64,000 nucleotides of DNA from JAMHWD01 sp035911135 (GTDB lineage: Bacteria; Pseudomonadota; Alphaproteobacteria; Micavibrionales; Micavibrionaceae), in the NCBI GenBank assembly GCA_035911135.1, contig JAMHWD010000011.1, positions 71,903-135,902 of the forward strand, read 5' to 3'. Shown piece after piece: positions 8,284 through 17,635 of this stretch. Every line of letters starts with the position of its first letter. The first letter of the stretch is position 1. The notes below the pieces were generated by a model that did no database searches, had not been told where the DNA came from, and saw nothing but the letters and a program-made list of their open reading frames with translations. The translations under genes were made by a program, and so were the position numbers.

Positions 8284-11200
8284 TCAAGGCTGACGACGAA
8301 GCAGCATAAAGAACATTCCGCCCATCATCGCCATCATAACAAGAACCAGCCAGTTATCATAGGCGGCGCGGGAAATCCCATATTCCGTATGAACTTTTAA
8401 TCCTTCAACATCGCGGATCAGCTGGCCTTGCGCGGTTTTCATCGCGGCAATCTCGGCCTTGAGGGATTCATTCTCGGCCTTCAAGGTTTTAACCCCTTCA
8501 ATCATCGGCGCGATCAGGCCGATGTAATTCACGGATTTCGTGCCCATCTCATCATCCGCGGTGCTGACCAGTTCGGGGAAAATCTTCTCCAGCTCCTGCG
8601 CCATCACACCGTATTCCATCGGGCCATGCGGGTTGTCTTTCATGTGGAACGTATAGGTGTCGATCATGCCCAGTTTTTCAATGACATCCCTGGCCTCCAA
8701 AGGCTTGATATCGGTTTTAAGGCGCATATCTGATGTATCGGTCAATACGCCGCTATAATTGATATCGCCTGTTACCGTCAGCTCCACGCCCGTGCTTGCG
8801 GCAATCGAAACTGCGCCGGCATTGCTGATCGTCATACGCTCGGTATTGGCCGTATCAAAGCGGATCGTATCATCATCCGCGCCTTCCTCGACCTGGATTT
8901 TGGTATCGCCATCGGCATCGGATACGCTGGTTGCTGCGCCTGATATATAGGTTGGCGCATTGCCGGCCGTCAGCCCCAGAACAAGCGAGGTGCTGGTGCG
9001 GATATCACCCACCACATGCAATCTATTGGCTGGTGTCGTTGTGCCGATACCGACATTTCCGCCATTATTGACCGTTACGCGTTCCGTACCGGCTGTTTCA
9101 ATCCGTACAAAATCCTCATCGGCGTTTTTCTCGACCAGAACACGTGTATCGGCATCGGCATCGGACAGGCTTGTCGATTCACCGCCAATGGCGCGCCATG
9201 CCGCTATAGTCAGATCATAGTAATAAAACGCGCGAAGATCTGTATCAAACACCATCAGACCATTGGCCGGGCTGGCAATCGCCGTTCTTTGTGCCGTGGA
9301 CATGCGCGGTGCCAAAAACCCGCGGGTGGTTGAGTTTATATCCATCATCGCTGATGGCGTTTCAACACCATTATTCAGCTGAACCGCGCCCGATGGGAAA
9401 AACACCACTCCTGAGCCATATGTTGTGCCGTTCCAGTTTACAATTGTCAGTGCGTTCTGCAGCGCCGCTGTAGTATAGGCATTGCTGTATGCGCCCATAT
9501 GCCAGCCCTTATTGGTATTATCCTGACCCAGCCATTTTGTTAAATCACTCCGCATGGTAAATAATGTCAGAGCCGCCTGTCCACTTGCTGTGCCCGGAAC
9601 CGCAACCCCCAGACCAGCCGATGCCCCGCCCATAATATCCAGATTCATGACCGGCGTGGTCGTGCCGATACCGATGCTGCTCGCGCTGGAGTCGATAAAG
9701 AATGTATTGGCATCAAAATTCAGATCGGCGTTGTTCGTATCCATGTTGATGGTGGTGGTGGCATCCAGCGTCATGGTATCGGTGAATTTGTCCCAGTCCA
9801 GCGTGTCATCACCCACAGTTCCGCCGCACGCGCCGTTCACCCAGGTGCTCGTACCGGAGTTATAAATCAGACACTGGCCGTTGGTGGGTGTGGGCACCTC
9901 AACATCGCTCAAGGCATCCAGCGCCGGGCCGATATAGACCGGTGCATTGCCGGTCACGCCGCCGAATTTCAGGTAATTGGATACGCCCACATCGCCCACG
10001 ACATCCAGCTTTGCCCCCGGCGTGGCCGTACCGATACCCATATTCCCGTTTGAACTGATGACCGCGCGTTCTGTTCCGGCGGTATCAAAACGGATGGTAT
10101 CATCATCCGCGCCTTCCTCGACCTGGATTTGCGTATCGCCATCGGCATCAATAATCTTGGCGGCGTTGCTGCCCGTACCAATCGCGCGCCATGCTGTGCC
10201 CGTCAGATCGTAATAGTAGAACGCCCGCAAGTCAGTATCAAATACCATCAAACCATTGGCGGGCGTTGCAATCGCCGTTCTTTGCGCCGTGGTCATGCGG
10301 GGCGTGAGGAAACCTTGCGTGGTGGATTGCACATCCAGTACGGCCGTAGCATCGGCGATTGTGGGACCGATACTGATACGGCCTGTTGAATGAATACGCA
10401 TACGCTCGGTTAGCGTTCCTGTCGTTGATGTATAGAACAACATATTACCGCTATTATCCGCGCCAGAACGGTTCGAGATAATCGCAGCGTTCAAATTGGT
10501 ACTGTTATAAAACAGCACGCCTCCGACATTGGCATCGGTTGTCTGATTACCTTGAATCTCCACAACCGATGTCGTGGCAGGCGTGCCTGCCGAGGATACT
10601 GTCAGGCCTGTGGCCGCTGATGGGTATAGTTTAGGCGTAGCCGTGCCAACACCCACGCTATTGGCGCTGGAGTCGATAAAGAATGTATTCGTATCGAAAT
10701 TAAAGTCCGCGTTATTCGTATCCATGTTGATCGTGGTGGTGGCATCCAGCGTCATGGCATCGACCAGCTTGTCCCAATCCAGCGCGTCCGCCGCGATGCT
10801 GCCCGCGCCGCCGCAGGCCCCGGCCTGCCATTCGGATGCGGTGTTGTTATAAACCAGGCACTGACCATCCGTCGGCGCGCTGTTGACATCGCTTAAGGAA
10901 TTAAGCGCCATATAGGTCGGCGCGTTGCCCGCCATGCTGCCGACGCGCACGCCGCCATTGACATCCAGCGCCGTCACGGGCGTATTCGTGCCGATACCCA
11001 CGGCGTTGGCGCTGGAATCAATCACCAGCGTATTGGCATCGAAATTCAGATCATACGATCCCATCGCAATTGTTGTCGTAGCATCCAGCGTCATGGCATC
11101 AATCATGTCATCCCAGTCGATGCTGTTTGCGCCAACGCCAGCCGCCGTCACAGCCGTCCATGCAGGCGTTGCGGCGTTGTAATAATAAAGCCCGTCCAGA

Positions 11201-14200
11201 TCCGTATCATAAACAATCAAACCTTCGGCGGGTGTTGCAATCGCTGTTCTTTGCGCGGTGGTCATGCGCGGCAGCAGCGCGCCTTGCGTTGTGGATTGTA
11301 TATCCAAAATGGCGGTAGGGGCGATCGTGTTAAGGCCGCCGCTTATGCCAATCCCGACCCGGCCGGCGGAATCTACACCCATACGCAATGCCAATGCGGG
11401 TCCGGTGCTAAAGGCTAATCCGCCCGCTGTTGCATGCTGTGAGAAGATGGAAAATCCGGCTGAGGAGGTATTGCCGACCAAGCCAAGCCCGCCGCCCGCG
11501 ATTGAACGTTGCAGGGCCATCAATTGTCCCGCATCAGATTCTGCGACAAGACCGGCCTGTGCAGATGCGCCTGTATCCATGTTTTGTACCCCCGACATGG
11601 TTGACGCGTTCTGGGCCTGATTGACGTGAAATTTATAAGACGGCGTTGCCGTACCGATACCCACGCTGTTGGCACTGGAATCGATCACGAATGTATTGGT
11701 ATCGAAATTCAGATCCGCGTTGGCGCCGTCCATGGCGATCGTGGTGGTGGCATCCAATGTCATGGCATCCATCATGTCATCCCAGTCGATGGAATCCGGC
11801 GAGATCGAGGCCGCGCCGCCCGCACCGACATCAATCCATCCTGTGCCGTCATAAAACTGGAAAATACCCGATGTCCCGGCATCCGTGACATAAACCAGCA
11901 AACCTTCAGCCGGGCCGGCAATGGCGTTACGCTGGGCAATGGTCATACGCGGAGTCAGGAAACCTTGCGTGGTAGATTCAATCTGCATAATCGCCGAGGC
12001 ATTCACAGATGCGCTACCCACACCAACCTTGTTCACCGTTGTATAGGTCACGCCGTTGGGCGCATCCAGCGTCCAGTCAGTCGCCGGGGCGGGCTGGCCG
12101 GATACGCGGCCGATCCGCACGCCGCCCAGCGTGTCTTCGTATTCAATGTAATCATTCGTGCCGTTTTCGCTCCATATCCCGGCATCCGCGCCGCCGCCGC
12201 CGACATCCACCCATGCCGACCCGTCATAGAACTGGTAAACGCCCGATACGCCGCCATCGGTGGCATAAACCATCAGGCCTTCGGCCGGGGACGCAATGGC
12301 ATTGCGCTGCGCGGTGGTCATACGCGGCGCCAGAAAACCGCGCGTTGTGGATGAGATATCCAACGCCGCCGTTGCCGCAGGCGTTGCTGTGCCGATACCG
12401 ATGCTATTCGCGCTGGAATCGATGAAGAACGTATTCACATCAAAATTGAAATCGGCGTTATTCGTATCCATGTTAATGGTGGTCGTGGCATCCAGCGTCA
12501 TGGTATCGATGAAATCATCCCAATCCAGCGAATCCGCCAACACGCCGCCCACAGGCTCCCAGGCGGTCGTGCCGCTGTTATAGTGATAGAGCATGTTCAG
12601 GTCAGTATCATAGACAATCAAACCGGGCGCGGGGCCGGCAATCGCCGTTCTTTGCGCCGTGGTCATGCGCGGCAGCAATACCCCGTTTGTGGTGGATGTC
12701 ACGGTAAAGACCGAACTGGCCGTACCGCCGCCATTGATCACGATTGATCCGTTCACCTCCAGATCGCCCAGATCAACCAGATCCTCGCCATCGGCATCGT
12801 TACCCGCGGCCAGAACTTCGGCAATCGTATTCGTGCCGCCCGGCCCTGAACCTGTGCCGCAATCATCCCAGATCACATTCCCGCCGGAAATACGCAAGCA
12901 CTGATCATTCGTCCCGCCTGTATCGGAAATTTTGTCCGCGGTGACGGAATCATCCTGCAATTCGGCAGTACCGATGGCATTATCATCCATCTTGTCATTA
13001 TCAATGGCGTTATTGGCAATTGTGAGCGCGCCATCGGTAGCAATGCTGGCATCGTTGCTCATGGGCACTGAAAAAAATGCGCTGCCATCATTCACCAGAA
13101 TATTCCCGGCCGTGTTGGGCGACAACTTCAACCCCGTTGCAGAGATAGTCCCGTTTACGGTCAAGGTATCCGTCAGGGTGGATACATCATACGTATCGGC
13201 AAATCCGATGGCCACGCGCTTGTTCTGCAAATCGCCATGCAGCACATCGCCGATATTCAAGTAATCCGCCGTCGTACCCGGCGTTGGCGATTCCACATCC
13301 CCCAGCAAGATATTGCTGGTGACGTTGTCATTGCTTAGCATCTTTGTGGCATCAACCCGGTATTCCAGATCGGTATTAATCACGCCATTGGTGTCCAGAT
13401 CGCCGTTTGCTGCGGTGATGGTGAGCTGGGAATTCACATCCACATCCCCCGTCACATCCAGCGTGCTGGATAATGTCGTTGCGCCTGTCACGCCCAAAGC
13501 GCCGCTTAATGTTGTATCGCCGGTAACCCCCAGCGTCCCGCCTAATGTGGTTGCGTTCGTACCGGATACGGTCAGCGTGCCGGTTAATGTCGTTGCGCCT
13601 GTTACATCCATCGTGCCCGTCAATGTCGTTGCGCCCGTCACATCCAGCGCCGCGCCTGCCGTGACCTTCCCGGCAGAATAAGAAATATCGTTTCCTGTTT
13701 TTGTCCAGACCGAACCGGAGGATTTAAAACCAGAGGGATTGTCGCAAATCTCGACATTCATGGTCGCAGAATTAACGCGCAGCAATCCGTCATTGGCGGC
13801 ATTGCCCGTACACATCACATCCGTCAATTCGTTTTCATCCGGCAACACCATCGAGGCCGCGCCAAGGCGGAGCTGCGCCGTGGCTGTTCCGCTCAAATCC
13901 ACGGTTTCGGTAAACGATGCACCGCCCGTTACGGCCAGATCACGATCGATACTCGCGCCCGTTGTCCCGACAGGGGTCCACAAACCACCCGATGTCGTCA
14001 CGGCATCATTATAGGTAAAGGAAACAACAATATCGTCGCCCAGCTTTGTCGCATAGGCAGGATCATTGCCGCAGGTCGATTGGAATACGCGGTCAGGTCC
14101 GGCGGAAATAATCGCCACAGTTGGAAAATTCGTACTTTCCGTTCCTTGCAAATGCGTACCGGCGCAGCTCGTGCTGTCGGGTCCATGATTCCAGGCGCAA

Positions 14201-14637
14201 TACCCATAGCGCATGCCCCAGGGGTCAGTTTTTGTAGCACCCGATGACATTGGAATACATCCGCCGCCGGTCGGTGCGGTCCCGCATGCTTGTGGATCAA
14301 TCGGCTCAACATATTCAACCATTGTGCCGGTGCTAATGTCAGTATCGCCTGTACATGTCGTATTGCCTTCGGATTCCCCGATAATAAACCGCCCGGAAAC
14401 TTTCATCTCCGCCTTGGCCTGTTCGATCCGGTTGACCTCGACCATCGTCGAAAGGGGGCCGCGCATCGTGGCCATGATCCCTGCGCCCAATACGCCGACA
14501 ATGGCGACCGCGCCGAACAGGGTGAAGAACACGTTCCCGCGCTCGCCGCTTCGGCGATTTTTCGGGGTTTTCCCATGCCCCTTGCCGATGGCCGGGCCTG
14601 AAATGCGACTTGTCCTATCGTGATCGCGGCTGGTCAT
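8284..14637 (-). CDS. Giant fibre-like membrane protein with prepilin-like N-terminus and C-terminal S74 chaperone domain
   Basis: 2117 residues. A basic N-terminus leads into a hydrophobic segment at about 35-60 (ERGNVFFTLFGAVAIVGVLG), resembling a prepilin helix but lacking the usual Glu at position 5. Next come about six short repeats of the GATTLTGTLDV type near residues 330-420. The centre holds five copies of a DWDD-x5-TLDATTTI…IDSSANSVGIGTATP block, six copies of a TTQGFLTPRMTTAQR…VYDTD block, and three copies of a DADGDTKIQVEEGADDD block. The C-terminus from about 1960 carries TSDMRLKTDI, then YGVMAQELEKIFPE, diagnostic of the Peptidase_S74 intramolecular chaperone of phage tail spikes. 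A coiled segment and a membrane helix (LVLVMMAMMGGMFFMLL) end it. S74 domains trimerise fibres and often cut themselves off. Two membrane anchors make this host-type architecture odd. It is first in the surface-protein row. Confidence 0.88.
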   Translation of the reverse strand: MTSRDHDRTSRISGPAIGKGHGKTPKNRRSGERGNVFFTLFGAVAIVGVLGAGIMATMRGPLSTMVEVNRIEQAKAEMKVSGRFIIGESEGNTTCTGDTDISTGTMVEYVEPIDPQACGTAPTGGGCIPMSSGATKTDPWGMRYGYCAWNHGPDSTSCAGTHLQGTESTNFPTVAIISAGPDRVFQSTCGNDPAYATKLGDDIVVSFTYNDAVTTSGGLWTPVGTTGASIDRDLAVTGGASFTETVDLSGTATAQLRLGAASMVLPDENELTDVMCTGNAANDGLLRVNSATMNVEICDNPSGFKSSGSVWTKTGNDISYSAGKVTAGAALDVTGATTLTGTMDVTGATTLTGTLTVSGTNATTLGGTLGVTGDTTLSGALGVTGATTLSSTLDVTGDVDVNSQLTITAANGDLDTNGVINTDLEYRVDATKMLSNDNVTSNILLGDVESPTPGTTADYLNIGDVLHGDLQNKRVAIGFADTYDVSTLTDTLTVNGTISATGLKLSPNTAGNILVNDGSAFFSVPMSNDASIATDGALTIANNAIDNDKMDDNAIGTAELQDDSVTADKISDTGGTNDQCLRISGGNVIWDDCGTGSGPGGTNTIAEVLAAGNDADGEDLVDLGDLEVNGSIVINGGGTASSVFTVTSTTNGVLLPRMTTAQRTAIAGPAPGLIVYDTDLNMLYHYNSGTTAWEPVGGVLADSLDWDDFIDTMTLDATTTINMDTNNADFNFDVNTFFIDSSANSIGIGTATPAATAALDISSTTRGFLAPRMTTAQRNAIASPAEGLMVYATDGGVSGVYQFYDGSAWVDVGGGGADAGIWSENGTNDYIEYEDTLGGVRIGRVSGQPAPATDWTLDAPNGVTYTTVNKVGVGSASVNASAIMQIESTTQGFLTPRMTIAQRNAIAGPAEGLLVYVTDAGTSGIFQFYDGTGWIDVGAGGAASISPDSIDWDDMMDAMTLDATTTIAMDGANADLNFDTNTFVIDSSANSVGIGTATPSYKFHVNQAQNASTMSGVQNMDTGASAQAGLVAESDAGQLMALQRSIAGGGLGLVGNTSSAGFSIFSQHATAGGLAFSTGPALALRMGVDSAGRVGIGISGGLNTIAPTAILDIQSTTQGALLPRMTTAQRTAIATPAEGLIVYDTDLDGLYYYNAATPAWTAVTAAGVGANSIDWDDMIDAMTLDATTTIAMGSYDLNFDANTLVIDSSANAVGIGTNTPVTALDVNGGVRVGSMAGNAPTYMALNSLSDVNSAPTDGQCLVYNNTASEWQAGACGGAGSIAADALDWDKLVDAMTLDATTTINMDTNNADFNFDTNTFFIDSSANSVGVGTATPKLYPSAATGLTVSSAGTPATTSVVEIQGNQTTDANVGGVLFYNSTNLNAAIISNRSGADNSGNMLFYTSTTGTLTERMRIHSTGRISIGPTIADATAVLDVQSTTQGFLTPRMTTAQRTAIATPANGLMVFDTDLRAFYYYDLTGTAWRAIGTGSNAAKIIDADGDTQIQVEEGADDDTIRFDTAGTERAVISSNGNMGIGTATPGAKLDVVGDVGVSNYLKFGGVTGNAPVYIGPALDALSDVEVPTPTNGQCLIYNSGTSTWVNGACGGTVGDDTLDWDKFTDTMTLDATTTINMDTNNADLNFDANTFFIDSSASSIGIGTTTPVMNLDIMGGASAGLGVAVPGTASGQAALTLFTMRSDLTKWLGQDNTNKGWHMGAYSNAYTTAALQNALTIVNWNGTTYGSGVVFFPSGAVQLNNGVETPSAMMDINSTTRGFLAPRMSTAQRTAIASPANGLMVFDTDLRAFYYYDLTIAAWRAIGGESTSLSDADADTRVLVEKNADEDFVRIETAGTERVTVNNGGNVGIGTTTPANRLHVVGDIRTSTSLVLGLTAGNAPTYISGAATSVSDADGDTKIQVEEGADDDTIRFDTANTERMTISNAGAVSIAASTGVELTVTGDINYSGVLTDTSDMRLKTDIKPLEARDVIEKLGMIDTYTFHMKDNPHGPMEYGVMAQELEKIFPELVSTADDEMGTKSVNYIGLIAPMIEGVKTLKAENESLKAEIAAMKTAQGQLIRDVEGLKVHTEYGISRAAYDNWLVLVMMAMMGGMFFMLLRRQP

Positions 14638-14990
14638 GGCGTGAATCCGTTACAAATGGCTGAAACTGTGAATTGATCAAAACGGGCGAGGAAGTACGCA
14701 GCTGTGGATAAACAAAAGCGCACGCTGTGGATAACAGCGGCAAAATCAATAATATCAAATAATTAAATACAATGTAAAGGCCAGCGTTCGCTGTGGATAA
14801 TTCTGGCGCTATGGATAGTGTTTCCAACATTCCCGCTTGTAGCCGCTCCCCTTGCGCAAATTTTCGCGTTTTTCTTCTTAAAACCTGCCCGCCCCGTATT
14901 ACAGGCAAATTCCCACCCTTTAATTATCCTTAAAATGTATTGATAAAAGCTTAGCGAAATATAAAAGCACTATGAAAATAGCAGCTTTTT
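14638..14990. other. Intergenic region with DnaA-box cluster (possible origin or DnaA-controlled promoter)
   Basis: 353 bp without a credible gene. It contains three exact TGTGGATAA 9-mers, the reverse complement of the DnaA box TTATCCACA, at 14703-14711, 14726-14734 and 14792-14800. All are in the same orientation and the last two begin CGCTGTGGATAA. A degenerate TATGGATAG lies at 14810-14818. Start-to-start spacings are 23, 66 and 18 bp. An AT-rich stretch at 14744-14775 sits between boxes 2 and 3, and another AT-rich run is at 14921-14985. This is compatible with a replication origin, a DnaA titration site, or DnaA control of the downstream fibre gene. A 97-codon minus frame across it has no recognisable content and was not called. 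Confidence 0.5.
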
Positions 14991-16361
14991 TCAGGCAGGA
15001 AGCGGCACGTCGTGCTTTTTGAGCATTTTTTTCTGGCGCGCGCCCATGGTTTTGGGGTCAAACCCCTCGATCAGTTCGTTAAACAGCCGGAACCAGTTTA
15101 CCTCGGCGTTCAGATGGATAAACACCGACCCCAGCCCCAGCGCGGCGCGGTCCATGAATACAAATTCGCGCGGGACCTTGATGCCACCGCGCTCCTTGCT
15201 GAGTTCGCGCAGTTTGGTATGGACCTTCTCGGCGGTGTCGCGCCCGTAAACCGCGCCCTTGGCATGACCGATGACGCGGACCTTGTCCTCCATCAGCGGG
15301 CCATAGAGAAAATTCGCCCAGATATTCAAGGTCTCGATCTGCTCCTTGGAAAGGTCTGAAAACCCCCATGTCTCATAGGCATGGACCGCCAGCGCGTTAT
15401 CCCCGCGCATCAGGGCGTGATACAGATCAATCACACCGCCCACAAATTGCGGCGGAAAGGCCCGTACACAGCCAAAATCCAGCAGGTTTATCCCGTCATC
15501 CTCGCGCCGGATCGTATAATTCCCCAGATGTGGATCGCCGTGGATCACGCCGTAATAATAAAGCGGCACATACCACGCCCGGAACATATTCATCGCAATG
15601 CGGTTGCGTTGTTCTATGGGGGCGTCCTTATAGGTCAGGACTTTTTCGCCCTCCAGCCATGTGGCGGTCAGCAGCCTGCCGGTCGAGAGATCATCCACCA
15701 CCCCCGGCACATGCACATGATCCTCGTCTTTCAGGATATCCTCATACAGGCGGCAATGCTTTGCCTCCAGCGCGTAATCCAGCTCTTCGCGCAGACGCGC
15801 TGAAAGTTCGGCATGGATATGGCCCGTCTTGATCGAAGGGTCGTAGCGTTCAAAAATGGAAAAAATGAGTTTGAGCTGGTTTAAATCCGCCTCGATGGCC
15901 GAAGCCATATCCGGGTATTGCAGCTTGCAGGCCACATTCCGGCCATCAAGCGTAACCGCGCGGTGGACTTGCCCCAGACTGGCGGCGGCGGCGGCCTCGC
16001 GCTCGAATGATGTGAATTTTGTTTCCCATTCCGCGCCGAGCTCCGCCTTCATGCGGCGCTTGACGAACGGCCAGCCCATCGGCGGCGCGTTGGATTGAAG
16101 CTGCTGGAGTTCCTGGGCATATTCCGGCGGCAGGGCTTCGGGGATGGTGGCCAGAATCTGGCCGACCTTCATCAAGGGGCCTTTCAGCGCGCCCAATGCC
16201 GCGACCAGCTGCTCGGCGTGTTCCTTGCGCTCGATCTTGATGCCAAGGTAGCGTTCCCCGGCCAGTTTCGCCGCAAGCCCCGCCATCGTTCCCGACACGC
16301 GCCCATAACGCGTGATGCGGCGCGTCAAAGAATTCTTGTCCCTGTAGGAATCGTTGTCCAT
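14991..16361 (-). CDS. ABC1/UbiB (AarF) family atypical kinase
   Basis: About 456 residues from ATG 16361. UbiB-family marks are all visible: the KxGQ motif in LMKVGQILAT, the Ala-rich loop AAAAASLGQVHRA that replaces the usual glycine loop, HGDPHLGNY as catalytic loop, and LLDFGCVR as the DFG motif. In bacteria UbiB supports ubiquinone synthesis, probably as an ATPase acting on lipids. Paralogues of unknown role are common, so UbiB proper is not certain, and no ubi genes lie nearby. The start is uncertain, since an ATG at 16400 and a TTG at 16433 are in frame and none has a strong ribosome site. The protein lacks an obvious C-terminal pair of membrane helices, unlike E. coli UbiB. Confidence 0.85.
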   Translation of the reverse strand: MDNDSYRDKNSLTRRITRYGRVSGTMAGLAAKLAGERYLGIKIERKEHAEQLVAALGALKGPLMKVGQILATIPEALPPEYAQELQQLQSNAPPMGWPFVKRRMKAELGAEWETKFTSFEREAAAAASLGQVHRAVTLDGRNVACKLQYPDMASAIEADLNQLKLIFSIFERYDPSIKTGHIHAELSARLREELDYALEAKHCRLYEDILKDEDHVHVPGVVDDLSTGRLLTATWLEGEKVLTYKDAPIEQRNRIAMNMFRAWYVPLYYYGVIHGDPHLGNYTIRREDDGINLLDFGCVRAFPPQFVGGVIDLYHALMRGDNALAVHAYETWGFSDLSKEQIETLNIWANFLYGPLMEDKVRVIGHAKGAVYGRDTAEKVHTKLRELSKERGGIKVPREFVFMDRAALGLGSVFIHLNAEVNWFRLFNELIEGFDPKTMGARQKKMLKKHDVPLPA

Positions 16362-16485
16362 GGCTGTATTCAATGTGACGATCTGCCTCGAAAAGTCCAT
16401 ATGCAAAAAAGAATTATTTTTCTGCCCCGGCAATTTTGATAGACTTGGCGCAGGATAATTTTTTTATAAGGTTGTTGACCCCGCT

Positions 16486-17181
16486 ATGCGAATTACCGCC
16501 ATTTCTCTCCTTTTTTTAACCACCCTGATCGTCTTTACGCCATCACGACCGGCCATGGCCGCACAGACGTTTTTCGATGTGCTCTGGAATGTCTTTTTCG
16601 GTGTGCCCGATACCGGGCCAAAACCTGAAGAAACCCTGCAAGCGCCATTTTCCTACGATCAGGCGATGGAGACTAATGGAAAAATTGCCGGCGAACCCCA
16701 GGCCGGATCACTGACTCATCCTCACGCGGCGGAAAATGATATTTCGCGCTGGCTGGTGACAACCGTTTCCGAGGCGCTCACCTATGATGCCAGCGCCGCC
16801 AAGGACCCGGCGGGTCAGGGGTATGAATCCAAGAAGAAAAATTTTACGCCCGGCGGCTTCAATCAATATATGCAATTCCTGCAGGCCAATAACATTACCA
16901 AAGTCATCGATTCGGAACGCTTTCATATCAAAAGCTTCGTCGAAGACCGTCCGCTCTTGCTGAATGCCGTCGCGCATGAAGGGCGCTATCGCTGGCTTTA
17001 TGAAATCCCGGTCATGGTCTCCTATATGGATGCGAAGAACTTCAATTACAAGGAAACCAATCCGGTCAACCAGAAGATCATGCTGACCGTCCAGCTTGGC
17101 CGCGCCAAGGATAGCGGCAATGACATGGAAGTCCTGATCGAGACCTGGAATGGCAAAAGCCAGAAAGTCGATAAGCGCTGA
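16486..17181 (+). CDS. DotI/IcmL-like exported protein
   Basis: 231 residues with a cleavable signal peptide (RITAISLLFLTTLIVF… to AMAAQ). The region from about 85 to 225 matches the periplasmic domain of DotI/IcmL from type IVB secretion systems. It begins W-L-V-T-T-V-S-E-A-L-T-Y-D, continues with FTPGGFNQYMQFL and GRYRWLYEIPVMVSY, and ends in an IMLTVQLGRA strand. True DotI has an N-terminal membrane anchor rather than a cleaved signal, and no other secretion genes are nearby, so this is an orphan homologue. The domain assignment rests on remembered family pattern. The gene is divergent from the kinase gene with a 124-bp gap. Confidence 0.65.
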   Translation: MRITAISLLFLTTLIVFTPSRPAMAAQTFFDVLWNVFFGVPDTGPKPEETLQAPFSYDQAMETNGKIAGEPQAGSLTHPHAAENDISRWLVTTVSEALTYDASAAKDPAGQGYESKKKNFTPGGFNQYMQFLQANNITKVIDSERFHIKSFVEDRPLLLNAVAHEGRYRWLYEIPVMVSYMDAKNFNYKETNPVNQKIMLTVQLGRAKDSGNDMEVLIETWNGKSQKVDKR

Positions 17182-17341
17182 TCAGAACGCGTTTTCCTGC
17201 GCCGTTTATGGCCTGTGGGAAATCGTATAAATTCTGTTTTCATTTCTGCCACAATGCTTTAAAAACGCACTTGTACCAATACAGTATTGCAATGGAATGC
17301 GGGCGGCCTCAAACGCCCCCGCACTGAAAAGGATTTGTATC

Positions 17342-17635
17342 ATGCAGGAAAAAGTCGCCAGTTTCCCGGCCTCCAAAAACGCTGATGAACCCGCCGATGT
17401 CGGCGGCGTTGCCGGCAAGCGCCTCAAAGCCATTATCGAGCGCATTGAACGCCTCGAAGAAGAGAAAAAAGGTCTGGCCGATGATATCAAGGATATCTAC
17501 GCCGAAGCCAAGGGCGTTGGCTTTGATACCAAAACCATCCGCAAGGTAATCGGCCTTCGCAAAATGGATACGGAAAAGCGCCGTGAATCCGAAGAACTTC
17601 TGGAACTTTACAAATCCGCCATCGGTATGGACTGA
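17342..17635 (+). CDS. gapR: GapR-like nucleoid-associated protein (DUF2312)
   Basis: 97 residues, close to the family norm of about 85-90. The ATG at 17342 follows AAAGGA. The core matches DUF2312: GKRLKAIIERIERLEEEKKG, then DIKDIYAEAKGVGFDTKTIR and VIGLRKMDTEKRRE. In Caulobacter, GapR binds overtwisted AT-rich DNA ahead of polymerases and helps replication and topoisomerases. The N-terminal 25 residues are an unconserved extension. The gene's 3' end overlaps the convergent neighbour by 28 bp. DUF2312 is essentially alphaproteobacterial, which supports the taxonomic guess. Confidence 0.9.
   Translation: MQEKVASFPASKNADEPADVGGVAGKRLKAIIERIERLEEEKKGLADDIKDIYAEAKGVGFDTKTIRKVIGLRKMDTEKRRESEELLELYKSAIGMD

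Noticed and set aside
13439..13680. Tandem repeats resembling a CRISPR array or satellite
   Set aside because: Units of about 36-40 bp are in frame and encode the GATTLTGTLDV repeats of the fibre protein; there are no unique spacers.
14615..14908. 97-codon minus-strand frame over the DnaA-box region
   Set aside because: No ribosome site, no domain, and it overlaps the fibre gene start; the region is better read as regulatory.
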